Source: Verrucomicrobia bacterium UBA6015 (GTDB lineage: Bacteria > Verrucomicrobiota > Kiritimatiellia > UBA8416). From it: a stretch of DNA of 43,050 bases. The translations under genes and the position numbers were made by a program. Where the stretch lies: NCBI GenBank assembly GCA_002428045.1, contig DIZZ01000144.1, positions 1-43,050 of the forward strand, written 5' to 3'. Shown one piece after another: positions 7,927-16,704 of this stretch. Position 1 is the first letter of the stretch. Every line of letters starts with the position of its first letter. The notes under the pieces are model-generated. The model was given only the letters and a program-made list of their open reading frames with translations. It searched no databases and had not been told where the DNA came from.

Positions 7927-9036
7927 TTAGAACTTGCAGGCGAGATCAACCTTGATGACCTCGACGTCCGCGCCGTTATCCAGCCCCTTTTCGCCGAAGG
8001 CGTACTGGGCCTTGATGTTGAAGTTCTTGCTGATGTCATAGCTGACATACGGAACATGCCCTTCCAGATCCGTGCCATTGATGAAATCCGTGGTTTCGCC
8101 AAAGGCTCCGAACGTCGAATCCTTCTCGAGGTAACGGTACTGGTAACCCACGCCGAAGCCAGCGGGTAGCTTGACGGACGCACCGCCCAGATACCCTGTA
8201 TCATAGGCATCGGCGTCGGTGTTGACCATATACTGCGCCGCGAGCGTCAACGGCATGCCGACATTGATCGTGGCTTTGACGAAGCCCTCGATGATCGTAT
8301 AACCCGTTGCATACAGCAGCGTCGTGGTGTCGACCCCGTCCTTCGTCGAGACCTTCTTGGTTGTGCTGTTGCCGAAGCTGTTGTCGGCCTTGACCTGCAA
8401 TCCCATACCCTCGACGTTGTCATAGGCATAGATCGATCCGCCAACGATGACCGACTCCTTCTCGCCGATATTGAACTGGGCGGCAACCTGTCCCGTATAG
8501 AGCATGGTCTCGTCATCCGCCTGGCGTTCATCCACAACAAAGGCACCGCCGTGAGCCAGCAGATCCATGGCGCCTAGCGGCGCGGTGCCGTTGACGGCCA
8601 CCCCTTCAGGATTCACGTCACCGCTCATCACCAGGTTATCTGCAGCGATCCAGGGCTGCGACATCTTGCCGAAGCGCAGGCTCATCGGTTCAACGGGGGT
8701 ATAGGTCATGAATATGCGGTCAAACGCGGCATTCTTGTCGTCAAACGCATTATCCATGGTCTGGTTATCAGAGACCGGATCCCCGGTGTTGGTAACTAGA
8801 CGGACCGTTGCCTTGACCTCTTCGTTGACCTTGGCGTCAAGACCGATACGACCACGGAAGCGCCAGCGCTCGCGAGCTTCCTTGCCTTCTTCGTCGGTGT
8901 TCTGGAAGCGGAACAGCGCATCGCCGTTAAGTTTGACGCTGTCAGCCCACGATGCCTTCTCCGCTACCTTTTCCTGAGCTACGGCACCCATGGCCATTGC
9001 CCCCGTCATGAGACCTGTCATCACCCACTGCTTCAT
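7927..9036 (-). CDS. Putative outer-membrane porin, paralogue 1
   Basis: 369 residues with a signal peptide of about 20 residues (ending AMGAVA before QEK). The mature part is rich in alternating aromatic/hydrophobic strands and Gly/Asp turns and ends in Phe, the residue recognised by the BAM machinery. It resembles the 'putative porin' beta-barrel families, with a D-A-L-F-R-F-Q-N start and a R-W-R-F-R-G-R-I-G strand. It would sit in the outer membrane as a diffusion channel; the substrate is unknown. The gene is a tandem paralogue of the one at 9191-10300, has the same length and is very similar throughout. The start is supported by AGAAGGAAG upstream. The 3' end runs into a repeat-rich region without a clear terminator. 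Confidence 0.8.
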   Translation of the reverse strand: MKQWVMTGLMTGAMAMGAVAQEKVAEKASWADSVKLNGDALFRFQNTDEEGKEARERWRFRGRIGLDAKVNEEVKATVRLVTNTGDPVSDNQTMDNAFDDKNAAFDRIFMTYTPVEPMSLRFGKMSQPWIAADNLVMSGDVNPEGVAVNGTAPLGAMDLLAHGGAFVVDERQADDETMLYTGQVAAQFNIGEKESVIVGGSIYAYDNVEGMGLQVKADNSFGNSTTKKVSTKDGVDTTTLLYATGYTIIEGFVKATINVGMPLTLAAQYMVNTDADAYDTGYLGGASVKLPAGFGVGYQYRYLEKDSTFGAFGETTDFINGTDLEGHVPYVSYDISKNFNIKAQYAFGEKGLDNGADVEVIKVDLACKF

Positions 9037-9061
9037 TCGTTTCTTCCTTCTCTTACGTTTT

Positions 9062-9080
9062 GTTGTCCCCCATGGACAAC
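9062..9080 (-). promoter_or_regulatory. Leader hairpin of porin 1
   Basis: In the porin leader the transcript can fold GUUGUCC, loop AUGGG, GGACAAC: a perfect 7-bp stem 26 bases upstream of the start. The same structure, with two G-U pairs instead, is found at 10336-10354 ahead of porin 2. Confidence 0.5.
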
Positions 9081-9131
9081 TCTCAAAAGTCTGTATTATC
9101 TCCTTTCCGTTGTCGAGTGCAGACTGATAAC

Positions 9132-9166
9132 AAAAAATGCCGCCGCGGTGTGAGCCGCGACGGCAT
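9132..9166 (-). terminator. Rho-independent terminator of porin 2
   Basis: On the minus strand a 12-bp stem (ATGCCGTCGCGG against CCGCGGCGGCAT, one mismatch, loop CTCACA) is followed by TTTTTTG. It lies 25 bases beyond the stop of the porin at 9191, separating it from porin 1. Confidence 0.85.
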
Positions 9167-9190
9167 TCTCGACGTCATCCCATCATCGGT

Positions 9191-10300
9191 TTAGAACTTG
9201 CAGGCCAGGTCAACCTTGACGACCTCGATCTCCTTGCCATTATCCAGGCCCTTGTCGCCCATGGCGTACTGGGCCTTGATATTGAAGTTCTTGCTGATGT
9301 CATAGCTGACATACGGAATATGTCCTTCGATATCCGTCCCATTGCTGAAATCCGTGGTCTCGGCAAAGGCTCCGAACGTCGAATCCTTTTCGAGATAACG
9401 GTACTGGTATCCTACAGCGAATCCGGCGGGCAGCTTGACCGCCGCCATGCCCAGGTAGCCGGTATCATTATCGTCGGCATCGGTGTTGACCATGTACTGG
9501 GCGCCAACCGTCAGCGGCACGCCGACATCGATCGATGCCTGCACAAAGCCCTCGACAATCGAATACCCCGTTGCATACAGCAACGTGGTGGTATCAACAC
9601 CGTCCTTCGTCGTGACCTTCTTGGTCGTGCTGTTGCCGAAGCTCTTGGCGGGATCGTATTGCAGCCCGGTTCCCTCGACGTTGTCATAGGCGTAGATCGT
9701 TCCGCCAAGCATGACAAAGTCTTTCTTGCCGAAGTTGAACTTGGCGGCAACCTGCCCCGAATAGAGCATGGTCTCATCATCCGCCGAGCGCTCGTCGATC
9801 ACAAAGGCACCGCCATGGGCCAACAGGTCCATGCCACCCAGCGGCAGCTTGGCGTTGGCGGCGAGACCCTCGGGATTCACGTCAGCACTCATCACCAGGT
9901 CATCCACAGCGACCCACGGCTGCGACATCTTGCCGAAGCGCAAGCTCATCGGTTCAACGGGGGTGTACGTGAAGAAAACACGGTCAAACGCGGCATTCTT
10001 GTCGTTGAACGCCTCATCCATGGTCTGATTGTCAGAGATCGGATCCCCGGTGTTGGTTACCAGGCGCAGGGTTGCCTTGACCTCGTCGTTGACCTTGCCA
10101 TCGAGGCCGATCCGACCACGGAAGCGCCAGCGTTCGCGATCCTCCTTGTCTTCTTCAGCCGTGTTCTGGTAGCGGAAGCGAGCGTCTCCGCTAAGCTTGA
10201 TGCTGTCTGCCCACGAGACCTTCTCGGCAGCCTTCTCCTGGGCCACCGCGCCAAGTGCCATCGCACCCGTCATGAGTCCTGTCATTACCAATGTCTTCAT
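9191..10300 (-). CDS. Putative outer-membrane porin, paralogue 2
   Basis: 369 residues from the ATG at 10300, chosen because AAGGAAG lies six bases upstream and the signal peptide MKTLVMTGLMTGAMALGAVA begins there. An in-frame start at 10360 would put a charged tail before the signal. The mature protein is a probable beta-barrel porin ending in Phe and is collinear with the 7927-9036 paralogue. Differences concentrate in loop-like stretches, such as the V-E-G-T-G-L-Q segment and the region after W-V-A. A strong terminator follows, so each copy has its own transcript. A recent tandem duplication with loop divergence is the simplest reading. Substrate specificity cannot be deduced. Confidence 0.82.
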   Translation of the reverse strand: MKTLVMTGLMTGAMALGAVAQEKAAEKVSWADSIKLSGDARFRYQNTAEEDKEDRERWRFRGRIGLDGKVNDEVKATLRLVTNTGDPISDNQTMDEAFNDKNAAFDRVFFTYTPVEPMSLRFGKMSQPWVAVDDLVMSADVNPEGLAANAKLPLGGMDLLAHGGAFVIDERSADDETMLYSGQVAAKFNFGKKDFVMLGGTIYAYDNVEGTGLQYDPAKSFGNSTTKKVTTKDGVDTTTLLYATGYSIVEGFVQASIDVGVPLTVGAQYMVNTDADDNDTGYLGMAAVKLPAGFAVGYQYRYLEKDSTFGAFAETTDFSNGTDIEGHIPYVSYDISKNFNIKAQYAMGDKGLDNGKEIEVVKVDLACKF

Positions 10301-10335
10301 TCGTCTCTTCCTTCTGCTTTCGCTGTTACGTTTTC

Positions 10336-10354
10336 GCCGCCCCTCATGGACAGC
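10336..10354 (-). promoter_or_regulatory. Leader hairpin of porin 2
   Basis: The transcript can fold GCUGUCC, loop AUGAG, GGGCGGC: a 7-bp stem with two G-U wobbles, at the same relative place as in porin 1. Sequence changes in the stem keep pairing, which suggests selection on the structure. Confidence 0.5.
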
Positions 10355-10484
10355 ACTCATTTGTATGATCGCAAATTAACAGGAACCCGATTCGTAAATG
10401 ATTTGCGGATTGTTATTTTTGCGTTAGGAGGCTGGCATTATGATGCCGTTGCCCTGCCTTTCGACTTGCCATTGGCGTCCCCAT

Positions 10485-10503
10485 CCGGAGCAAGATGCTC
10501 CGG
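10485..10503. repeat. Perfect inverted repeat downstream of recD2
   Basis: CCGGAGCA, loop AGA, TGCTCCGG (8-bp perfect stem) lies 27 bases past the recD2 stop. There is no T-run on either side, so it is either a factor-dependent 3' end or a dispersed repeat. A second small hairpin (ATGGAA/TTCCAT) lies between it and the stop. Confidence 0.45.
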
Positions 10504-10530
10504 GCACGTTCATGGAAATGCCCTTTTCCA

Positions 10531-12765
10531 TTACCCTTTGACGGCTTGGCGGACCCGGTCCTTTAGGCCGGTGCGGCGCTGGCGGATCTCGGTATTGCGG
10601 ATGGCGATGGCGACCGCCTTGTGGGTGCCGACGATGCAGACTAGGCGTTTGCCTCGGGTGACGGCGGTGTAAAGCAGATTGCGCTGGAGCATCTTGAAGT
10701 GTTGCGTGGTGACTAGGATGATGACTGCCGGATATTCACTGCCCTGGGATTTGTGAATCGAGCTGGCGTAGGCATGCACGAGTTCATCAAGCTCTGAGAA
10801 ATCATACACAACGTGCCGCCCGTCGATCTCCACCGAGATCTCCTGGTCCTCCTCGTTGACAAAGGAGATGAGGCCGATATCGCCATTGAAGACCTCTTTG
10901 TCGTAGTTGTTGCGCACCTGCATGACCCGGTCGCCCTTGCGATAGGAGCGTCCGAAGCGCTCGATGGCGTGCCCGCTCGGATTGAGCGCCTGCTGGAGAA
11001 CGGCGTTGAGGTTGTCGGCACCGAGCTGGTTGCGCCGCATCGGCGTCAGCACCTGGATCTCCCCGCTCGTCAGGCCAAACCGCTTGGGGATGCGCTGGGT
11101 AATGAGCTCAAGCATGCGCTGGATAACCGTATCCGGCTCCTCGGCCTCGATAAAGTAGAAGTCGGCGTGGGTATCGCCCGGTTCCGGGATCTGTAAAAAT
11201 TCCCCCTGGTTGATGCGGTGGGCGTTGCGCACGATCAGGCCGCCGGATTCCTGGCGGAAGATGGTATCCAGCGCCTCGCAGGGAATGATGCCCGACTGGA
11301 TCAGGTCGCGCAGGACATTGCCGGGACCCACGCTGGGAAGCTGGTCGATATCGCCGACCAGGATCAGGGTGGCTTCATCGGGCATGGCCCGCATGACATG
11401 CGCCATGAGCTGGATGTCGATCATGGAGACCTCATCCAGGATGAAACAATGCCCCTCCAGCTTCTTCTCCTCGTTGAACTCGAACGTGCCGGTCTGCGGC
11501 AGGAACTTGAGCAGCCGGTGGATGGTCAGCGCCTCGCTGCCGGTGGCCTCGGCCATGCGTTTGGCGGCACGCCCGGTCGGGGCGGCCATGCGCACGGTCA
11601 GCTTGCGGGCGGCGTAGACATCGGTCAGTGCCCGGATGATGGTGGTCTTGCCGACACCGGGACCGCCCGTGATGATCGACACCTTGGAACATAGCGCCGT
11701 CTCCAGCGCCGCGCATTGCTTGGGGGCGAACTTGATATGCATCTGCTCCTGTGCCCACTCCACGGCTTTATCCACCACAATCGGTTTGAACCGCACGGGG
11801 GTGGACATCAAACGATGGATTCCGGCAGCGACAGCGCATTCGGCCTCGAGCAGTTCCGTGAGATAGATCCGATCCTCGTCCTTCTTGAGGCGCGGGGTCT
11901 CCAGCTCCATCTTGAGGGCTTCGGCCAGTATTTCAATCGAGATGCCCAGGAGGTTCTCGGCATAGAGCAGCAACTCCGGTTCGGTGCAGTAGCAATGCCC
12001 TTCCTCAGACAACGTTCGCATGACGTAGACAATCCCGGCACGAGCGCGGATAACCGAGTTCTCGGGCACGCCCAGACTCATGGCGACGCTATCCGCCGTC
12101 TTGAAGCCGATCCCCCAGACATCGGCGCAGAGGCGGTAGGGATTGGTACGGACCATGGCCACCGCCTCGTTGCCGTACTGGCGATAGATCCGAGCGGCCT
12201 GTGCCGTGCCGATCCCGTGGCCCTGCAGGAAGATCATGATGTCGCGCACGCCCTTCTGTTCCTGCCAGGATTCCTTGATGCGCTTGCGGCGAACCGGCCC
12301 GATGCCCTCGATCTCCTCGATGCGCTTGGATTCCTTCTCGATGATGCGCAGGGTATCCTCGCCAAACGTGTCGACCAGACGCTTGGCCATGACCTTGCCA
12401 ATGCCGCGGATCATGCCACTGGCGAGATAGCGCTCAATCCCCTTGGCGGAACTCGGGGCCATGCAGGTGATACTGGCCGCAGTGAATTGAAAACCGTGCT
12501 GGGGATGACGGGCCCATTCGCCCTCGGCGCGCAGATTCTCCCCCACCCACATGGCCGAGCAGGAACCGACGACCGTGACCGGATCCGTATGACCATCGGC
12601 CTTGATGCGGCAGACGGTATAGCCATTCTCCTCATTGCGGAAGACAATCGATTCCACCACCCCGCACAGTTCACCCGCCCCGCCCGCTGGACGCACCGCA
12701 GGCGTTGCCGCCGCTGGCTGGCGTCGCTTTTTCCATGGAGGCTGGTTCTTGTTGGCGTATGGCAT
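10531..12765 (-). CDS. recD2: RecD2-type ATP-dependent 5'-3' DNA helicase
   Basis: About 744 residues, the usual size of stand-alone RecD2 helicases. Order: a Gly/Pro/Arg-rich N-terminus; an OB-like N-terminal domain with the G-V-V-E-S-I-V-F-R-N-E-E-N-G-Y-T motif; helix-hairpin-helix stretches (GIGKVMAKRL, EGIGPVRRKRI); Walker A GGPGVGKTT; Walker B ILDEVSM; GDIDQLPSVG (motif III); and the C-terminal motifs Y-A-S-S-I-H-K-S-Q-G-S-E and L-Y-T-A-V-T-R. It acts on DNA in repair or recombination without RecBC. ATG 12765 and GTG 12774 are both possible starts and neither has a strong ribosome site. The gene lies 33 bases after the M20 peptidase and is probably the last gene of the same transcript. 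Confidence 0.93.
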   Translation of the reverse strand: MPYANKNQPPWKKRRQPAAATPAVRPAGGAGELCGVVESIVFRNEENGYTVCRIKADGHTDPVTVVGSCSAMWVGENLRAEGEWARHPQHGFQFTAASITCMAPSSAKGIERYLASGMIRGIGKVMAKRLVDTFGEDTLRIIEKESKRIEEIEGIGPVRRKRIKESWQEQKGVRDIMIFLQGHGIGTAQAARIYRQYGNEAVAMVRTNPYRLCADVWGIGFKTADSVAMSLGVPENSVIRARAGIVYVMRTLSEEGHCYCTEPELLLYAENLLGISIEILAEALKMELETPRLKKDEDRIYLTELLEAECAVAAGIHRLMSTPVRFKPIVVDKAVEWAQEQMHIKFAPKQCAALETALCSKVSIITGGPGVGKTTIIRALTDVYAARKLTVRMAAPTGRAAKRMAEATGSEALTIHRLLKFLPQTGTFEFNEEKKLEGHCFILDEVSMIDIQLMAHVMRAMPDEATLILVGDIDQLPSVGPGNVLRDLIQSGIIPCEALDTIFRQESGGLIVRNAHRINQGEFLQIPEPGDTHADFYFIEAEEPDTVIQRMLELITQRIPKRFGLTSGEIQVLTPMRRNQLGADNLNAVLQQALNPSGHAIERFGRSYRKGDRVMQVRNNYDKEVFNGDIGLISFVNEEDQEISVEIDGRHVVYDFSELDELVHAYASSIHKSQGSEYPAVIILVTTQHFKMLQRNLLYTAVTRGKRLVCIVGTHKAVAIAIRNTEIRQRRTGLKDRVRQAVKG

Positions 12766-12798
12766 GAGGGTCACTTTTACACAAAAGCACCCTCTGCG

Positions 12799-14166
12799 CT
12801 AGCTTAATTGCTGCAGCATGAGCCCGACATAGAGGAAGCCGGCCTTGAACTGGGCGAGCGAGAATGACTCGTCGGGCGCATGGATACGGTCGGCCTCGTT
12901 GCCGAAGCCCACCAGCAGCGGCGCCGCATTGGAGGTCCTGGCCAGACGGGCCACAATCGGGATCGACGCCCCTTCCCACAGGAAGGCCACCGGATGTTCC
13001 GGATCGATCTCGGACAACACCGCCTGCGCTTTCTTCACATGGGCTGAGGTCGAGTCCAGCCGGAAGCCCGGCCCGCCGACACGCCGCTCCTCCAGGACCA
13101 GCCGCATGCCCGGCGGCGTATGCTGCACGAGATGCGCGGACAAGCCCTCAAGCACGGCCGCTGGATTCTGGTCAGGCACCAGACGGGCGGTAAGCTTCAG
13201 GATCGCCTCGGATGGAATGATCGTTTTCATGCCGCTGCCGCCGTAGCCAGCGTGAAGTCCGTTGATATCAAGACTGGGGAGAAACCCGACGCGCACACAG
13301 GGCGGCAGGTCGCGCATGCCACCCTCTGCGCTGGTTCCCGTCTGCTGCTGGTAGGCGTTGGGATCGAACGGCACCGTACTGGCTAGTTCCATATCCCGAT
13401 CGGTTGCCAGCGCCACCCCGTCATAGAACCCGGGAACCACCACGCGTCCGCTAGGGTCAAAAAGCGAGGCCACCAACTGCGCCATCCCCTGGGCGGCATT
13501 GGGTGCCAGCCCGCCATGCACACCGGAATGCAGATCGTGATCCGCCCCGATCAGACGGGCGGAAATATCCACGATTCCCCTCAATCCCATGATGATCGTT
13601 GGCGCGCCGGATTGCACCGTGCAGGTATCGTGCACCATCAGGATATCGGCCTGCAGACGATCCTTCCAGGCGTCCAGCGATTCGGCCAGCCCCGTGCTGC
13701 TATATTCCTCCTCGCCCTCGATCAGCACCTTGAGATTGACATCCAGCGCGTTGGCGGCGATCAGGGCCTCGATCGCGGCGAGCGTATAGAAGACCTGCCC
13801 CTTGTTATCCTGGGCTCCCCGGGCATAAAGCCGGTCGCCGCGCCACGCGGGCGCAAACGGGGGCGAGGTCCAGGCACCGAGCGGATCGACGGGCTGTACG
13901 TCGTAGTGACCATAGATCAGCACCGTGGGGCTGGAGGCCTTTCCCCGGCGCTCGGCAAACACAAAGGGCTTGGTGCGGGTGCTGGCAAGTTCCACGACAA
14001 AGCCGTGGCGGCGCAGACGGTCGGCAAGCCAACCCGCGCAATCCACACAATCCTGCTGGTGGGCGGGATCGGCGCTGATACTGGGAAACCGCAAAAACGC
14101 TGCCCAATCGGCCAGTAACTCCGGCTGCCGCGCACTAAACGCCTGTTCAAGGGATTTCAGGTTCAT
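12799..14166 (-). CDS. M20-family metallodipeptidase
   Basis: 455 residues, typical of the M20 CNDP/DUG1-like dipeptidases. Zinc-site motifs are present in order: Y-G-H-Y-D-V-Q-P (His87), A-R-G-A-Q-D-N-K-G (Asp120, bridging), E-G-E-E-E (about 150-154), H-D-T in the centre, and R-I-H-A-P-D-E near the C-terminus. A lid/dimerisation domain is inserted at about 200-320. It would cleave short peptides in the cytoplasm using two metals. It has no signal peptide. It starts five bases after the secretin stop, so it is co-transcribed with the secretion genes upstream; whether that link is functional or accidental is unknown. Confidence 0.9.
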   Translation of the reverse strand: MNLKSLEQAFSARQPELLADWAAFLRFPSISADPAHQQDCVDCAGWLADRLRRHGFVVELASTRTKPFVFAERRGKASSPTVLIYGHYDVQPVDPLGAWTSPPFAPAWRGDRLYARGAQDNKGQVFYTLAAIEALIAANALDVNLKVLIEGEEEYSSTGLAESLDAWKDRLQADILMVHDTCTVQSGAPTIIMGLRGIVDISARLIGADHDLHSGVHGGLAPNAAQGMAQLVASLFDPSGRVVVPGFYDGVALATDRDMELASTVPFDPNAYQQQTGTSAEGGMRDLPPCVRVGFLPSLDINGLHAGYGGSGMKTIIPSEAILKLTARLVPDQNPAAVLEGLSAHLVQHTPPGMRLVLEERRVGGPGFRLDSTSAHVKKAQAVLSEIDPEHPVAFLWEGASIPIVARLARTSNAAPLLVGFGNEADRIHAPDESFSLAQFKAGFLYVGLMLQQLS

Positions 14167-14171
14167 ATTCT

Positions 14172-15998
14172 TCAGCGCAACTCCTTCAATTTTTTCGTAT
14201 CATCCGACGGCAAAACGGGCCGCAATGGTTTTGGATCCTTCTTCACATCCTTCATCCGCAGGTACGGTTGCTCGCCGGACACGATCCGCGGGGTCAGGAA
14301 CACAATCAGCTCACGGTTTTCCGACGCTTTTGCTTTTTGCTTGAACAACACCCCCAACAACGGAATGCGGCCTAGCAACGGAACGCGACGCTCGTCGTCC
14401 GATTTGAAGTTTTCAATCATCCCGGCGATGATGATCGTTTCATTATTCTTGATCAGGACACTCGTCTCGGCCACCGAACGCCGCACAACGGGAACCCCAT
14501 CCGTGTTGCGGATGGCGCCCTTGTACCAGCGAAGAACCGAGCTGATTTCAGGGCGGATCGTCATACTGATCATATCTTCGTCATTGATCCGTGGCGTTAC
14601 ATCCAACGTCACGCCCACTTTTACGAAATTAAAGGTCTCACCGACCACATTGGTCGTTCCCGTTTCGAGCTTAGCTTCCGAATAAACTTCATCGGTAACC
14701 ACGTTGATCGTGGCTTTCTCCCCATCGACAACCGCAATATGCGGGTTGGACAGCAATTTGGTTTCCGACATGCTCTCAAGCGCCTGGATAACCGCATTCA
14801 AGGTTCCTCCGGCAGCTATCGTCGAATACTTAAAGGCCGTGGTGCCTCCCGTCGTGGCGAGCGACTTTGTCGAGACGGGACTGCCGTCTGCCAAATCATT
14901 GAACGGGCTGATGACACTTTCAAGGCGCATACGCGGGTTGATACCCTCGAACACATGATCCCAGTTAACGCCCATGCTGAAATTGTCAACCAGAGTGACC
15001 TGCACGATCTTGGCCTCGATGAACACCTGTTTTGAACGGCGGTCGAACTGAACCATGAGATCCTCGATGGCCTTGATCTTGTGTGGCAAGTCCGTCACGA
15101 TCAAAGCGCGGGTGCGTGCATCCACGCGGAGATTCCCGATCTCGGGGGTCATCATCGGGGTTACCGCCGCTTGGATATCGGCAATCTCAGCATTCTGCAA
15201 GACGAAGGTACGGGTAACGGTCGGAAGCTGTCGCTCCACGGTGGCGATATCGGCGGATTTGGCCACCGCCTCCATCTCCTGGATCTTGGCGGGCGTATCG
15301 ACCAGGATCAGCGTGCCCGAAACCTTATCGGAAACGACCTTGCCAAGGCTGCTTTTGATCGGTTCAAGCATGCTGGCCACCCGCGGGGCATCGGCAAATT
15401 TCAATTCGATGATCTTGACCTTCTTCTGGTCTAGGAAACTGGTGCCGAAAAGCAACTGGTACTCGGCATCGCTCATGATGGTGATGATCCCGCCCTTGAC
15501 GGTATAGGCCAGATTATTGACTGAAAGGATCACCTCCAAGGCATCGCCAACGCTCACATCATCGAACTTGAGCTTGGTCGTCAGGCCAGCTACGCCCTTG
15601 CCGATCACGATATTCTTAAGACCGCCGCGATGCGCGAGGAACTCGATCAGGTCGACAACATCCCAGGAGTTCAGTGCCTGTAGGTTGACCCGGTTCTCAA
15701 GGCCGGGGATATTGAAACTGCTCAGCGATGGAGGCCCCTGACGCAACTGGATATCGACGACCGGGGTCTCCGGCACAACGGGCGCAACCGGCACATCCCG
15801 GGCAAGCGTCGATTCCGGCCCCGCCAGCGAGTCCAGCGTCAGCGTCGGCTCCGGCGCGACAGGAATAGCCACGGCGTCCGGCGGCGTAGACGGCGGTGGC
15901 GCCATCTCCGCAGAACCTTCGGGCATCTGCCCCGTGGCTATACCGCCGATGATCAACAGACTGGCACTAACCCCACGAATGATGGTTCTTATAAGCAT
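14172..15998 (-). CDS. Secretin (GspD/PilQ superfamily outer-membrane pore)
   Basis: 608 residues. It has an N-terminal hydrophobic signal, a Pro/Val-rich linker to about residue 85, and an N0/STN-like domain (about 108-180: L-N-S-W-D-V-V-D-L-I-E, then the I-I-T-I-M strand). Two N1/N2-type KH-like repeats follow (about 190-320, each ending in L-I-L-V-D-T or A-L-I-V-T-D-L). The secretin barrel domain (about 325-575) includes V-F-I-E-A-K-I-V-Q-V and the conserved end VPLLGRIPLLGVLF followed by ELIVFLTPRIV. Such proteins form the multimeric outer-membrane gate of type II secretion or type IV pili. An ExeA-like ATPase and a GspC/PilP-like protein lie directly upstream, favouring a type II or pilus-like export machine. 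AGGCGG precedes the ATG. Confidence 0.92.
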   Translation of the reverse strand: MLIRTIIRGVSASLLIIGGIATGQMPEGSAEMAPPPSTPPDAVAIPVAPEPTLTLDSLAGPESTLARDVPVAPVVPETPVVDIQLRQGPPSLSSFNIPGLENRVNLQALNSWDVVDLIEFLAHRGGLKNIVIGKGVAGLTTKLKFDDVSVGDALEVILSVNNLAYTVKGGIITIMSDAEYQLLFGTSFLDQKKVKIIELKFADAPRVASMLEPIKSSLGKVVSDKVSGTLILVDTPAKIQEMEAVAKSADIATVERQLPTVTRTFVLQNAEIADIQAAVTPMMTPEIGNLRVDARTRALIVTDLPHKIKAIEDLMVQFDRRSKQVFIEAKIVQVTLVDNFSMGVNWDHVFEGINPRMRLESVISPFNDLADGSPVSTKSLATTGGTTAFKYSTIAAGGTLNAVIQALESMSETKLLSNPHIAVVDGEKATINVVTDEVYSEAKLETGTTNVVGETFNFVKVGVTLDVTPRINDEDMISMTIRPEISSVLRWYKGAIRNTDGVPVVRRSVAETSVLIKNNETIIIAGMIENFKSDDERRVPLLGRIPLLGVLFKQKAKASENRELIVFLTPRIVSGEQPYLRMKDVKKDPKPLRPVLPSDDTKKLKELR

Positions 15999-16010
15999 CG
16001 TTTAAACCGC

Positions 16011-16682
16011 CTACTCAATCGTTAATACGTCGTCTTCAACCCGCAATTCAAGCTGCTTACCCTCAATCCGCGACACGGTCGCTTCCCGGTCGGCAACAAC
16101 AAGCGTCTTGCCGACCTCAAGAAAATGCATCTTTTTGACTTTATTATCCATCACAATCGCTTCGCGCCGGATTTTTTCCACGCCCTGATCGGTGGTTTTT
16201 ACATCAGAAAGACCCATTAGTACCAAATTTTCGCGAGCATACTTACGCCAGCCCAATTCCGTCACCTGTTCCTCTCCCGGTTTCTTCGTGCCAGGGTCTA
16301 CCACAGGGGCGGGACCGAATATACGCCGATTGCGGATCATCTCCAGCGTCTCAGCCAGCGAAACCGGGGCAACCAGCGGAGCCTCCGGTCCGTCGATCGA
16401 AAGCTCGGCCGCCGCATAGGTGGTCGCAGGCTTGGGGGTCTGCTCATACGTTTCGTACCCGGCCAGCAGAAGGAAAATCACGGCCACCGCCGCCAGCAGG
16501 CGATTGACCAGGCGCATTCCCTGCCCCGCCTGCCGGGGACCGACGGCGATCGCCAGCGGCGGCTCCGCCCCCGTCTCCCCATCGCCTAGCCCTCCCGCAT
16601 TGAGCGGGAGAGCATCCGATTCGCCTTTCTGAATGACCTTCAGTAGCCGTTCTTCGGGGGTAAGCTCTTGTTCATCAGCCAT
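16011..16682 (-). CDS. GspC/PilP-like inner-membrane connector protein
   Basis: 223 residues. A cytoplasmic N-terminal part of about 57 residues is followed by one transmembrane helix (about 58-76). A periplasmic region contains R-N-R-R-I-F-G and a C-terminal stretch of short beta strands like the GspC/PilP homology region: L-V-L-M-G-L-S, then A-I-V-M-D, then L-E-V-G-K-T-L, ending R-V-E-D-D-V-L-T-I-E. In known systems such proteins link the inner-membrane platform to the N0 domain of the secretin. Here the gene ends 12 bases before the secretin start, fitting that job. Identification is from architecture and neighbours rather than strong sequence identity. GGAG lies six bases before the ATG. 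Confidence 0.7.
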   Translation of the reverse strand: MADEQELTPEERLLKVIQKGESDALPLNAGGLGDGETGAEPPLAIAVGPRQAGQGMRLVNRLLAAVAVIFLLLAGYETYEQTPKPATTYAAAELSIDGPEAPLVAPVSLAETLEMIRNRRIFGPAPVVDPGTKKPGEEQVTELGWRKYARENLVLMGLSDVKTTDQGVEKIRREAIVMDNKVKKMHFLEVGKTLVVADREATVSRIEGKQLELRVEDDVLTIE

Positions 16683-16704
16683 TGATCACTCCATTAACTA
16701 CCGC

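Noticed and set aside
10368..10410. Imperfect inverted repeat ATCGCAAAT / ATTTGCGGAT upstream of porin 2
   Set aside because: One half has an extra base and the spacing is long; too weak to call an operator.
10429..10456. GG-N9-GC sequence that looks like a sigma-54 promoter
   Set aside because: The spacing is one base short of the required ten and no gene starts downstream on that strand.
9137..10672. 511-codon plus-strand open frame
   Set aside because: It is antisense to porin 2, whose signal peptide, C-terminal Phe and paralogue are convincing.
11716..12807. 363-codon plus-strand open frame
   Set aside because: It is antisense to recD2, which has all helicase motifs.
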